This document shows positions 22,855 through 31,374 of a DNA stretch of 64,000 bases, piece after piece. The DNA comes from JACCUZ01 sp038246575 (lineage in GTDB: Bacteria; Actinomycetota; Actinomycetes; JACCUZ01). The notes below the pieces were generated by a model. The model worked only from the letters and a program-made list of their open reading frames with translations. It was not told the DNA's origin and did not search any database. Location of the stretch: assembly GCA_038246575.1 (NCBI GenBank), contig JBBRVU010000001.1:62001-126000 (forward strand). Reading direction: 5' to 3'. Positions within the stretch are counted from its first letter, which is position 1. Every line of letters starts with the position of its first letter. The translations under genes and the position numbers were made by a program.

Positions 22855-24094
22855 GTCCTAGACCCGGGCGGGCAAGGTCGGTGCGCTCGAGCCGGCGGAC
22901 GTCGGGCACCAGGATCGCGGCGACACCCACGACCATGATGAGCACCGAGCACAGGATCACCGCCTCCTGGATGCCGAGCCACTTGGCCAGCGGCCCGGCC
23001 ATGATCTGGCCCACCGGGATCGCGATCAGGGAGCCGAGCGAGTCGTAGGCGTACACACGGCTGAGCAGGTGCGGCGGCACGTGTTGCTGCATCGAGAGGT
23101 CCCAGCCGAGGGCGAACAGCTCGATCGCAGCCCCGGCGACCAGGCTGGCGCCGATCAGCACGACGACCCGCGGCTCCGCGCCCAGAACCAGCATCAGTGG
23201 CGACCAGGCGAGCACGCCGAGCATGCCGACGAACAGGGGCCGACGAAACCGGGTCCGCAGCAGGAGGAACCCGGCCAGGAACGAGCCCGCCATCTCCGCC
23301 GCGAGCACGAAACCCCACCCCTGGCGGCCGAAGGTGTCGTCCGCGATCTTCGGGCCGAGGGTGAACCAGCCGGCTGCGTGCACGGCGTTGATGACCCCGA
23401 AGGCGAGCACCACGACCCACAACCAGGTCCGGGAGCGGAAGGCGTCCCAGCCCTCGCGCAGCTCGACGAGCACGTTGCTGGTCGGCAGCTTCTCAGCCGC
23501 GTTGAGCCGGATCCCCCCGAAGCAGGCAGCGCTGACCAGGAAGGTGGCGCCGTCCAGCGCCAGTCCCCAACCCGGCCCCAGGGCGGCGACCAGGATGCCG
23601 CCGGCCGAGGCCCCGCTGACGAGGGCGGCGGTCGAGGCCATCCGCAGCACCACGTTGGCGGGCTGGAGGACGGCGGCCGGCACCGTCTGGGGCAGCAGGC
23701 CGGCGCTCGCGGGGAACGTGATCGCCGACGCTGCTCCGTTGACGGCACCCAGCACGATCAGGGCAGCGATCGAGGCGTGTCCGGTCAGGACGAAGGCCGC
23801 GGTCACCAGCTGGGTGAGGCCGCTGACGACGTTGGACCCGACGAGGACAAGGTGCCGCGGCAGGCGGTCGGCGAGCACGCCGCCGAACAGCAGGAAGAGC
23901 ACCTGCGGGATGCTCCGGGCCGCGAGCACCAGCCCGAGGTCGCCGGCAGAGCCGGTCAGGTCCAGCACCGCGAAGGTGAGCGCGATGTTGGCCAGGCCGT
24001 TGCCGAACAGCGAGATGGTGCGGCCACCCACCAGCAGCCGGAAGGGAACGTGGCGCAGTGCGTCGCTCGCTCCCGGTGCCGTCTGCGTAGTCAT
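22844..24094 (-). CDS. MFS transporter (EntS-like, MFS_3 group)
   Basis: A 416-residue efflux-type transporter with twelve hydrophobic segments. The motif between segments 2 and 3, GGVLADRLPRHLVLVGSN, and the opening RHVPFRLLVGGRTISLFGNGLA are typical of the EntS/macrolide-exporter group. The ATG overlaps the ArsR gene's stop (ATGA), so it is the second gene of a regulator-pump operon and likely controlled by that regulator. The exported compound is unknown. Confidence 0.9.
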   Translation of the reverse strand: MTTQTAPGASDALRHVPFRLLVGGRTISLFGNGLANIALTFAVLDLTGSAGDLGLVLAARSIPQVLFLLFGGVLADRLPRHLVLVGSNVVSGLTQLVTAAFVLTGHASIAALIVLGAVNGAASAITFPASAGLLPQTVPAAVLQPANVVLRMASTAALVSGASAGGILVAALGPGWGLALDGATFLVSAACFGGIRLNAAEKLPTSNVLVELREGWDAFRSRTWLWVVVLAFGVINAVHAAGWFTLGPKIADDTFGRQGWGFVLAAEMAGSFLAGFLLLRTRFRRPLFVGMLGVLAWSPLMLVLGAEPRVVVLIGASLVAGAAIELFALGWDLSMQQHVPPHLLSRVYAYDSLGSLIAIPVGQIMAGPLAKWLGIQEAVILCSVLIMVVGVAAILVPDVRRLERTDLARPGLGLRA

Positions 24095-24729
24095 GACGGT
24101 CCTCCCCCGCTGTTGTCGCTGATGTCGGGGTTGGTGCCGTCGTCTCTGGTGGCGGTGTTCCCGTGGCGGGCGGCGCCCGGGTCGTCCTCGGTCATGCCGA
24201 ACAGCGCCAGTGCGGCAGCGACTCGCACTGTGCCCGGGGTGCGCGGTGGGCGAGCGGCGCGGTGCAGGTCGGTGCTGGCCTCCTCCACCCGGGCCAGCGC
24301 GACGGCGTAGTCGGCGGGGTCCACCCAGAGCTCGGCGTCGGTCCAGGACTGTCGGCGACCGGGGTCGATGCGGTGCGACCGGCGGACCAGCTCACCGGCG
24401 AGCGCCTCGATGAACGGACGCTGGACGCGGCCGCGATCCTCGCTGCTGGTGTCGTCCGCGGCGCGTGATCCCGGAGCGTCCACGTCGTAGCGGTAGCGCT
24501 TGGCCTTGCCCCCGCGTACGGACTCCTGCTCGGCGACCACGATCAGCCCTGCGCTGAGCATCCGACGCAGGTGGTAGCTCGCGTTCGCGTGGGTGATCCC
24601 CAGCTCGCGACCCACGTCCGCCGCCGACATGGCGGCACCGGTGAGCAGGGACAGCATCTGCAGCCGCAGCGGGTGGGCGGTGGCCCGCAACGTCGCCACC
24701 TCGGCCCGACGACTAACTCCCGAAGACAT
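24091..24729 (-). CDS. ArsR-family transcriptional regulator
   Basis: A 212-residue regulator from ATG 24729. Residues 8-75 form the winged helix (ATLRATAHPLRLQMLSLLTG, then ELGITHANASYHLRRMLSAGL), and the rest is an extended effector domain with DDTSSEDRGR and a hydrophilic tail. No metal-binding cysteines are present, so it probably senses an organic ligand. The predicted transcription start coincides with its ATG, making a leaderless mRNA. The gene is coupled to the pump downstream. Confidence 0.87.
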   Translation of the reverse strand: MSSGVSRRAEVATLRATAHPLRLQMLSLLTGAAMSAADVGRELGITHANASYHLRRMLSAGLIVVAEQESVRGGKAKRYRYDVDAPGSRAADDTSSEDRGRVQRPFIEALAGELVRRSHRIDPGRRQSWTDAELWVDPADYAVALARVEEASTDLHRAARPPRTPGTVRVAAALALFGMTEDDPGAARHGNTATRDDGTNPDISDNSGGGPS

Positions 24730-24736
24730 GTTGGGG

Positions 24737-24765
24737 AGTATGTAGACGGCCAGGTCGACTGTCAA
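24737..24765 (-). promoter_or_regulatory. Consensus-like promoter of the ArsR-MFS operon
   Basis: On the minus strand, -35 TTGACA (24765-24760), 17-nt spacer, -10 CATACT (24742-24737). The expected start, about 24730-24729, is the ArsR start codon itself, so the message is probably leaderless. Confidence 0.7.
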
Positions 24766-24841
24766 GCACTTCTTGGGCAGTAGTCCGCCAGGTCCCCGCC
24801 GCCCCAGGCCCCCCGCAAGTTCGACCACGTTTGCAGGCCGG

Positions 24842-24881
24842 TGATCGCTTCAGCAGTTGTCTACGCCTGCTGAAGCGATCA
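24842..24881. terminator. 15-bp perfect hairpin overlapping the stop of the membrane-protein gene
   Basis: Arms TGATCGCTTCAGCAG (24842-24856) and CTGCTGAAGCGATCA (24867-24881), loop 10 nt. The right arm contains the stop codon of the leftward gene ending at 24879. Long perfect stem without T-tract; a terminator is the most likely role. Confidence 0.6.
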
Positions 24882-25679
24882 TTCACCTGCCGTACGTGGT
24901 CGAACTCGCGAGGTGCGTGAGGTGCGGGGGGTGCCGGTGAGGAGGGCGAGGACGGTCGGCGCAGCGAGCGTGGCGGCGAGGTCGAACCAGCCGTAGCCGC
25001 CGGCGGCGCCCGAAGGCGGGTTGCCGATGGCGACGAGGCCGGTCGGGTCGTGGGTCGCCCAGGTCCAGGTCCCGAGCCAGGTCCCCAGCAGCTCGAGGTA
25101 GGTCACGACCACGAATGCCCCGACGTACAGACCCCGCGAGCGCCCCCAACGCAGGAAGCCCACGAGGCAGAGGAACCAGAACGCGCCCAGCCCATCGAGC
25201 CGGTCGGAGACCAGCAGCCCCCACGCGGCGTACGCACCGCCGAGGGCGAGGGTCAGCGCGACCGACAGGCGCAGGTGCGCGCGGACCCACGCGCTGCGGC
25301 CCATCGCCAGCGCGCACAGGTACACCAGTCCGTGTCCCGGCGGCACGAAGGACGGGACGTTGTGCAGCCGGTAGACGTACACCTCGAGCAGCGGCGAGAA
25401 CGTGTACTCCACCGCCGTTGCGAACACCACCACCACAGCGATCTGGACCCGGACCAGCGGCTGCTCACGGCGCACGAGTGCGAGCAGCAAGGCCCAGGTG
25501 CCCAGGCCCAGGAGCCGCTGCCACCAGATCCCGGCACCGGTGTCGAGGAGCAGGACCAACGGGACCCAGGTGAGTGTCAGCAGCACCGGCGGGTCGGCCC
25601 GGGACAGCAGGGACCGCGCACCGCGGACCGGGGACCGGGTCGGATCCGCGACAGGTCGCGCGGGGGCCTCGGCGGTCAC
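24879..25679 (-). CDS. Unknown polytopic membrane protein
   Basis: About 266 residues from GTG 25679, with seven to eight hydrophobic segments and a proline- and arginine-rich N-terminal tail. Notable are the central VEYTFSPLLEVYVYRLHNVPSFVPPGHGLVY, with conserved-looking aromatic and proline residues, and GTWTWATHDPTGLVAIGNPPSG. I do not recognise the family. It has no clear operon partner; the divergent neighbour is a CBS-domain gene 139 bp away. Confidence 0.78.
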   Translation of the reverse strand: MTAEAPARPVADPTRSPVRGARSLLSRADPPVLLTLTWVPLVLLLDTGAGIWWQRLLGLGTWALLLALVRREQPLVRVQIAVVVVFATAVEYTFSPLLEVYVYRLHNVPSFVPPGHGLVYLCALAMGRSAWVRAHLRLSVALTLALGGAYAAWGLLVSDRLDGLGAFWFLCLVGFLRWGRSRGLYVGAFVVVTYLELLGTWLGTWTWATHDPTGLVAIGNPPSGAAGGYGWFDLAATLAAPTVLALLTGTPRTSRTSRVRPRTAGE

Positions 25680-25818
25680 CGGACCCAGTATGTCAGCGGG
25701 TCCGCCGGGCCTGAATGCCCATAACGCTTGTGGGCTGCACACCTGGCGGGGAGGATGGGCGTCCGACGATCACAGGGCGCTCCAGTGACGGGGGCGGACC
25801 GCCCGGGAGGTGGCTGCC

Positions 25819-26220
25819 ATGCAGGTCCGCGACGGGATGAGCACCGAGGTCCTGACCATCGGCCCGGACCACACGCTCCGGGCAGCCAGCCGGGCGATGG
25901 CCTCCCGCCACGTGGGAGCGGCCGTCGTGCACGATCCGGACGGCGAGGGCGTCGGCATCCTCACCGAACGAGACGTCCTCGGCTCCCTCGGCAGCGACCA
26001 GGACCCCGACAGCGAGAAGGTCCGACACCATCTCACCGCGGACCTGGTCTACGCGGCGCCGTCGTGGACGCTCGAACAGGCGGCCGACGCGATGATCAAG
26101 GGCGGTTTCCGGCACCTCGTCGTGCTCGACGCCGGTGAGGTGGTCGGGATCCTTTCGGTACGCGACATCGCGCGCTGCTGGGCCGGTGAACGCAGCGCGA
26201 AGGACGAGCTGGTCGGCTGA
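25819..26220 (+). CDS. CBS-domain protein
   Basis: A 133-residue protein made of two tandem CBS motifs (about 1-60 and 66-125), which together form one Bateman module binding adenine nucleotides. The repeats are visible as MSTEVLTIGPDHTLRAASRAM with VGILTERDVL, and TADLVYAAPSWTLEQAADAM with VGILSVRDIA. ATG follows GGGAGG at 8-nt spacing. Stand-alone CBS proteins of this size are common in actinobacteria, sometimes induced under hypoxia. Partner unknown. Confidence 0.9.
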   Translation: MQVRDGMSTEVLTIGPDHTLRAASRAMASRHVGAAVVHDPDGEGVGILTERDVLGSLGSDQDPDSEKVRHHLTADLVYAAPSWTLEQAADAMIKGGFRHLVVLDAGEVVGILSVRDIARCWAGERSAKDELVG

Positions 26221-26242
26221 TCGGCTGGCGGGCTGACCGGCC

Positions 26243-26458
26243 TCAGGCCACCCGGCCCCCGGCCGCGACAGCATGCGACCGGGTGCCAGCACGCCGACTT
26301 CCCACCTCGAGGAAGCCGAGCAGCAGCGCGCGACCGCACTGCACGCACACCCACTCGGGACAGTCGGCCCCGTGCCCGTCGGTGCAGTCGGGCTGCTCGA
26401 AGAGCAGCTCCTCATCGCAGGTGCCGCACCAGCGCAGTTCAACCATGTCAGTCGTCAT
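26243..26458 (-). CDS. Small zinc-ribbon protein
   Basis: A 71-residue protein with CGTC at the N-terminus, a lone cysteine in QPDC and another in GADCPEW, and CVQC in the middle, forming a likely four-cysteine zinc ribbon followed by a short helix (RALLLGFLEVGSRRAG). The ATG at 26446 (MVELRWCGTC) is an alternative start. It is divergent from the Ku gene, 119 bp apart. Function unknown. Confidence 0.7.
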   Translation of the reverse strand: MTTDMVELRWCGTCDEELLFEQPDCTDGHGADCPEWVCVQCGRALLLGFLEVGSRRAGTRSHAVAAGGRVA

Positions 26459-26577
26459 AGCCAGACGGTGACACGGGGGCTGGACACAACCCCGGAGGCC
26501 AGCGGCGTGTCGGTGCGCATTGTCGACATTTTGATCCCCGCTGGTGCGACAGGGCGGGGACGGGCGATCATGTCGGC

Positions 26578-27570
26578 ATGCCACAGAGCATCTGGAAGGG
26601 AGCCATCTCCTTCGGTCTGGTGTCCATCCCGGTCCGGCTGTTCTCGGCCACCGAGGAGAAGGACGTGTCCTTCCGCCAGGTGCACCGGGAGGACGGCGGC
26701 CGCATCCGCTACAAGCGGGTCTGCTCGGTCGACGGCGAAGAGGTGCCCTACGCCGACATCGCCAAGGGGTACGAGCTGCCCGACGGCGAGATGGTCATCC
26801 TCGACGACGAGGACTTCGCCAACCTGCCGATCTCGTCGTCACGCGCGGTCGAGGTCCTCAGCTTCGTCCCCGCCGAACAGATCGACGCCGTCCAGATGGG
26901 CAAGCCGTACTACTGCGACCCCACGGGCAGCGACGCCAAGCCGTACCTCCTGCTGCGCGAGGCGCTGGAGAAGGCCGGCCGGGTCGCGGTCGTCAAGGTT
27001 GCGCTGCGGCAACGCGAGCGGCTGGCGATGCTGCGCCCGCGCGAGGGGGTGCTGGTGCTGCAGACGCTGCTGTGGCCCGACGAGGTGCGCGCCGCGAACC
27101 TCGACGTCGCGGACCAGGAGACGTCCGTACGCCCGCAGGAGCTCGCCATGGCCGAGTCCTACATCGCCGCGCTGTCCGGGGACTTCGACCCCTCGGAGTT
27201 CTCCGACGACTACCGCCGCGCGCTCGAGGAGGTCATCGACGCCAAGGTGGCCGGCAAGGAGGTCGTCCAGATCGCTGAAGAGCCGGACTCGGGCGGTCAG
27301 GTCGTGGACCTCATGGAGGCTCTGCGCAGGAGCGTCGCGGATGCCAAGGCCCGTCGCGGCGAGGGCTCCGAGCCGTCGGCCTCGGGCGGCGCGTCGGACA
27401 AGAAGACGGGCGCCAAGACGCGCGCCAAGAAGACGTCCACCACCAGCAGCGCCGGGAAGAGCCCGGCGAAGAAGGCCGGGAAGAAGGCGGCCAAGAAGGC
27501 GGCAGCCAAGAGCGGTTCGACCACCAGCAAGAAGTCCGCGAAGAAGGCCGCCACCCGACGCAGTGCCTGA
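26578..27570 (+). CDS. ku: Non-homologous end-joining protein Ku
   Basis: A 330-residue bacterial Ku, which forms a homodimeric ring around DNA ends and recruits LigD. The core (residues 1-~255) opens with MPQSIWKGAISFGLVSIPVRL, and has the usual VLSFVPAEQIDAVQMGKPYY segment. The last ~75 residues are an extended Lys/Ala/Ser tail with KKAGKKAAKK repeats, of the type that binds DNA and stimulates ligation in mycobacterial Ku. No ligD is in the window. It starts with ATG after TCGGC, 119 bp from the divergent zinc-ribbon gene. Confidence 0.95.
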   Translation: MPQSIWKGAISFGLVSIPVRLFSATEEKDVSFRQVHREDGGRIRYKRVCSVDGEEVPYADIAKGYELPDGEMVILDDEDFANLPISSSRAVEVLSFVPAEQIDAVQMGKPYYCDPTGSDAKPYLLLREALEKAGRVAVVKVALRQRERLAMLRPREGVLVLQTLLWPDEVRAANLDVADQETSVRPQELAMAESYIAALSGDFDPSEFSDDYRRALEEVIDAKVAGKEVVQIAEEPDSGGQVVDLMEALRRSVADAKARRGEGSEPSASGGASDKKTGAKTRAKKTSTTSSAGKSPAKKAGKKAAKKAAAKSGSTTSKKSAKKAATRRSA

Positions 27571-27637
27571 CCGGGCAGCGGGGTCCCGGAATGCCGTGAC
27601 GGTCCGGCGTGCTGTGCAACCCCGTGGGAGTCACTGA

Positions 27638-29512
27638 ATGAGCCATGCCGTCGAGATCCTGGCGCTGATCGTCGCCATCGCGGCCGTGGCTGCGACCGCC
27701 CGGCGGCTCGGCCTGTCAGCGCCGCTCGTGCTCGTGGTCATCGGGGTGCTGGCGTCGTTCGTTCCCGGTGTCCCGGAGTACCGCCTCGACCCCGAGGTGG
27801 TGCTGCTCGGGCTGCTGCCCCCGCTGCTGTACGCCGCGGCGCTGCGCACGTCGCTGGTCGACATCAGGGTCAACACCCAGGCGATCGGGATCCTGGCGAT
27901 CGGGGCCGTCGTCGCGACCACGGTCCTGGTCGGGCTCGTGGTGTGGGCCGTGATCCCCGGCGTGCCGCTGGCAGCCGGCCTCGCCCTGGGCGCCGTCGTC
28001 GCTCCCCCGGACGCGGTCGCGGCCACCACGATCGCGCGACGCGTCGGGATGCCTCGCCGGATCGTCTCGATCCTCGAGGGCGAGAGCCTGGTCAACGACG
28101 CGACGGCCCTGGTGTCGTTGCGCACCGCGGCGGCGGCGATCACCGCAACAGCCGGCATCACCGTGTGGTCGGTTGCCGGAGACTTCGCCCTCGCCGCCGG
28201 CGGTGGGGTGCTGGTGGGTCTGGTCATGGCCGCCCTGCTGGCGGCGGCCCGGCGCCGCGTCCAGGACCCCGTGCTAGACACCACGATCTCCTTCGTCGCA
28301 CCCTTCCTCGCCTACCTGCCGGCGGAAGCGATCCATGCCAGTGGCGTGCTCGCCGTGGTCGTCACCGGGCTGATCCTCGGCCACAAGGCGCCGGTGCTCC
28401 AGTCGGCGACCTCACGACTGTCCGAGCAGACGAACTGGCGCACCGTGCAGTTCGTGCTGGAGAACGCGGTCTTCCTGCTCATCGGTCTGCAGGTCGCCGA
28501 CATCGTGCGCAACGCCACCGCGGACGACTTCTCGACCGCCCAGCTGGTGCTGTTCTGTCTCGCGGTGCTGGCCACCACGATGGTGTCCCGCATCGCCTGG
28601 GTGTTCGGCGCGACCGCGCTCTACCGGCTCGGCCCCCGGTCGATGCGACGACTGGCCTGGAAGTGGGAGCACGCCGCGCTGGTGTCGTGGGCCGGGATGC
28701 GCGGCGTCGTCACCCTTGCCGCAGCCTTCATCCTGCCGGCGGAGACACCACACCGTGACGTTCTCATCCTCGCGGCCGTCGTCGCGGTCGGCGGCACGTT
28801 GCTGATCCAGGGCACCACCCTGCCGATGCTCGTGCGCCGGCTGGATCTGCCCGGCCCCGACCCGGCGGAGGACGCGCTGGAGGAGGCCGCGCTGCTCTCA
28901 CGGGCGACCAGGGCCGGGCTGGACCGGCTGCAGGAGCTGCGCGGTGAGAGCGACGACCACAACGTCCTGCAGCGACTCGAGGAACGCACCCGCTCGCGTG
29001 CCGACGCGGCATGGGAGCGGCTCGGCGCCGCCAGCGACAACGAGACACCGAGCGAGACCTACCGCCGGCTGCGGTCGGAGATGCTCACGGCCGAGCGCGG
29101 GGTCGTCCTCGAGGCCCGGGCCTCCGGCAAGGTCGACGACGAGATCCTCCGCGACGTGCTCGCGGTCCTCGACACCGAGGAGTCGCTGCTGGACCGGTTG
29201 CACGACAAGGGATCGGACCTGGCACGAGACCTGATGTCACGCAACGAGCGACTCGACACGTGCGAGCATGTGCAGGTCGCCGCGAGCGCCGTGCGCCCGA
29301 ACACTCCAGACGGTTGCGAAGAGTGTCTGCGAGACGGCCACACCTGGGTGCACCTGCGCCTGTGCCTCACCTGCGGGCACGTCGGCTGCTGCGACTCCTC
29401 GACAGATCGGCACGCCGACGGACACTTCCGCGACACGGGTCACCCGGTGATGCGCAGCTTCGAGCAGGGTGAGACGTGGCGTTGGTGCTATCTCGACGAT
29501 GTTCTCGGCTGA
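27638..29512 (+). CDS. Na+/H+ antiporter (CPA1) fused to a UBP-type zinc finger
   Basis: A 624-residue fusion. Residues 1-~400 are the antiporter: twelve or so membrane segments with GAVVAPPDAVAATTIARRVGMP and EGESLVNDATALV, the motifs of NhaP/CPA1 exchangers. Residues ~405-530 form a charged helical cytosolic domain. Residues ~535-624 form a UBP-type zinc finger with CEHVQ, CEECLRDGHTWVHLRLCLTCGHVGCC, and DRHADGHFRDTGHPV. In eukaryotes this fold binds ubiquitin C-termini; its bacterial role is unknown. ATG start, 67 bp after ku. Confidence 0.92.
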   Translation: MSHAVEILALIVAIAAVAATARRLGLSAPLVLVVIGVLASFVPGVPEYRLDPEVVLLGLLPPLLYAAALRTSLVDIRVNTQAIGILAIGAVVATTVLVGLVVWAVIPGVPLAAGLALGAVVAPPDAVAATTIARRVGMPRRIVSILEGESLVNDATALVSLRTAAAAITATAGITVWSVAGDFALAAGGGVLVGLVMAALLAAARRRVQDPVLDTTISFVAPFLAYLPAEAIHASGVLAVVVTGLILGHKAPVLQSATSRLSEQTNWRTVQFVLENAVFLLIGLQVADIVRNATADDFSTAQLVLFCLAVLATTMVSRIAWVFGATALYRLGPRSMRRLAWKWEHAALVSWAGMRGVVTLAAAFILPAETPHRDVLILAAVVAVGGTLLIQGTTLPMLVRRLDLPGPDPAEDALEEAALLSRATRAGLDRLQELRGESDDHNVLQRLEERTRSRADAAWERLGAASDNETPSETYRRLRSEMLTAERGVVLEARASGKVDDEILRDVLAVLDTEESLLDRLHDKGSDLARDLMSRNERLDTCEHVQVAASAVRPNTPDGCEECLRDGHTWVHLRLCLTCGHVGCCDSSTDRHADGHFRDTGHPVMRSFEQGETWRWCYLDDVLG

Positions 29513-29523
29513 GAGGATCCGGC

Positions 29524-30621
29524 ATGCGAATTCTCGTCACCGGCGGCTGTGGCTTCATCGGCTCCCACGTCGTCGACCTCCTCGTCGAGGGCGGCCACGA
29601 CGTCCGCGTCCTTGACGACCTGTCGACCTCGTCCCCGCGACCGGTGCACGGTGACGCCGCACCGGAGATCGTCGTCGGCGACGTGCGTGAGGCGTCGACG
29701 GTGGACGACGCCCTCGACGGCATCGAGGCCGTCTGCCACCAGGCGGCAAAGGTCGGCCTCGGCGACGGCGTCTCCGACCTCGAGGACTACGTCTCCCGCA
29801 ACGACCTGGGGACGGCCGCCTTGCTCGCAGGCATGGCGCGCGCGGGCACCGGGCGGCTTGTGCTCGCCTCGTCGATGGTCGTCTACGGCGAAGGCGGCTA
29901 CGACTGCACCGAGCACGGGCCGGTCCGACCGGGACCCCGCAACCCCGGCGACCTGGACGCCGGGCGGTTCGAGCCCCCGTGCCCGGTCTGCGGAACGGCG
30001 CTGAGGATGCGGGAGGTCGATGAGGACACCCCGCTCGACCCTCGCAACGGCTACGCGGCGAGCAAGGTCGCCCAGGAGCACCTGGCGGCAACCTGGGCCC
30101 GGGTCACCGAAGGCAGCGCGGTCGCCCTGCGCTACCACAACGTCTACGGCCCGCGGCTGCCTCGGGACACGCCCTACGCCGGGGTTGCGGCGCTGTTCCG
30201 GTCCGCACTGGCGCGTGGCGAGGCGCCCCGGGTGTTCGAGGACGGTGCGCAGCGGCGCGACTTCGTCCACGTCCACGACGTGGCTCGGGCCAACGTCCTC
30301 GCCCTTGCCCTGACGGTGGCGGCGACAGCGGACAAGACCACCGGATTCGCGGCGTACAACATCGCCAGTGGGCGTCCTGCGACGGTGCTGGACATGGCCG
30401 AGGCCCTCGCCGATGCGCTCGACGGCCCGCGTCCGGTCGTCACCGGCGAGTACCGCCTGGGCGACGTGCGCCACATCGTCGCCGCCCCGGGCCGGGCCGT
30501 CGACGGGCTCGGGTTCCGGGCCGAGACGATCCTGGCCGACGGGATGGCGAGCTTCGCTGACGAGTCGGACGAGTCTTACGAGACGGTGACGAGCACTCCG
30601 AATCCACCGGACCGGCCCTAG
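29524..30621 (+). CDS. NAD-dependent nucleotide-sugar epimerase/dehydratase
   Basis: A 365-residue extended short-chain dehydrogenase. The N-terminal GGCGFIGSHVVDLL binds NAD; the catalytic pair is in NGYAASKVAQEH (YxxxK). An inserted CPVCGTALRMREVDED segment around residues 155-170 looks like a half zinc ribbon and also occurs in dTDP-L-rhamnose 4-epimerase-like proteins. Product probably a sugar nucleotide for cell-envelope glycans. The ATG follows AGAGG at about 8-nt spacing and is 11 bp after the antiporter stop. Confidence 0.88.
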   Translation: MRILVTGGCGFIGSHVVDLLVEGGHDVRVLDDLSTSSPRPVHGDAAPEIVVGDVREASTVDDALDGIEAVCHQAAKVGLGDGVSDLEDYVSRNDLGTAALLAGMARAGTGRLVLASSMVVYGEGGYDCTEHGPVRPGPRNPGDLDAGRFEPPCPVCGTALRMREVDEDTPLDPRNGYAASKVAQEHLAATWARVTEGSAVALRYHNVYGPRLPRDTPYAGVAALFRSALARGEAPRVFEDGAQRRDFVHVHDVARANVLALALTVAATADKTTGFAAYNIASGRPATVLDMAEALADALDGPRPVVTGEYRLGDVRHIVAAPGRAVDGLGFRAETILADGMASFADESDESYETVTSTPNPPDRP

Positions 30622-30639
30622 TCTCGGACCGGAAGGACA

Positions 30640-30657
30640 CGACCCCTCCAGGGGTCG
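30640..30657. promoter_or_regulatory. Perfect palindrome upstream of the two-component system
   Basis: CGACCCC-TCCA-GGGGTCG, 22 bp before the response-regulator start and 18 bp after the epimerase stop. It could be an operator for the regulator or a short terminator of the preceding gene. No T-tract. Confidence 0.4.
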
Positions 30658-30678
30658 CGCGGACCGAGGAGTGACGGC

Positions 30679-31374
30679 GTGCGCCCGAGGATCCTGGTGG
30701 CCGAGGACGACCCGACGATCTCGGAGGTCGTTGCCCGCTACCTCGAGCGCGACGGTAACGAAGTGGAGTGCGTCGCCGACGGGCCCACCGCCCTGAACCT
30801 CGCGATGGCCACCGCTCCGGACCTCGTGGTGCTCGACATCATGCTGCCCGGACTGGACGGCCTCGAGGTGTGCCGGCGGCTCCGCGCTGCGACGGCGATC
30901 CCCGTCGTGCTGCTGACGGCGCTGGGATCGGAGAGCGAGCGGGTGACCGGGCTCGAGCACGGCGCCGACGACTATCTGACCAAGCCGTTCAGCCCGCGCG
31001 AGCTCGTGCTGCGGGTGCGCGCGGTGCTGCGCCGGGCGACCGGCGCAGCCGGGCCGCGGGCGGCCGGTGTCCTCAAGGACGGCGAGCTGGTCGTCGACCG
31101 AGGAGCTCGGAGCGCGCAGCTGCAGGGCTCCGAGCTGGTGCTGACGACCAGGGAGTTCGACCTGCTCGCCTTCCTGCTGGACAACCCCGGCATCGCGTTC
31201 GACCGGCGCTCCCTGCTCACCAAGGTCTGGGGCTGGGACTTCGGTGACGAGTCGACGGTCACCGTGCACGTCCGCCGGCTGCGCAGCAAGATCGAAGCCG
31301 ACCCGGCTGCACCGGAACGCATCGTGACGGTGTGGGGCACCGGCTACCGCTACCACCCGCGGGTGCCCGCATGA
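30679..31374 (+). CDS. OmpR/PhoB-family response regulator
   Basis: A 231-residue DNA-binding regulator. The receiver domain (residues 1-~118) has the acidic pair in VAEDDPT, phospho-acceptor Asp53 in VVLDIMLPGLDG, and Lys102 in YLTKPFSP. The winged-helix domain (about 135-228) ends GTGYRYHP. The GTG follows GAGGAG at 8-nt spacing. It overlaps the histidine kinase by ATGA, so the pair is co-translated. The signal and regulon are unknown; glycosyltransferase genes follow. Confidence 0.93.
   Translation: MRPRILVAEDDPTISEVVARYLERDGNEVECVADGPTALNLAMATAPDLVVLDIMLPGLDGLEVCRRLRAATAIPVVLLTALGSESERVTGLEHGADDYLTKPFSPRELVLRVRAVLRRATGAAGPRAAGVLKDGELVVDRGARSAQLQGSELVLTTREFDLLAFLLDNPGIAFDRRSLLTKVWGWDFGDESTVTVHVRRLRSKIEADPAAPERIVTVWGTGYRYHPRVPA

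Noticed and set aside
26578..29512. A Ku-LigD repair operon
   Set aside because: The gene after ku is an antiporter; no ligase or polymerase domain is present within the window.
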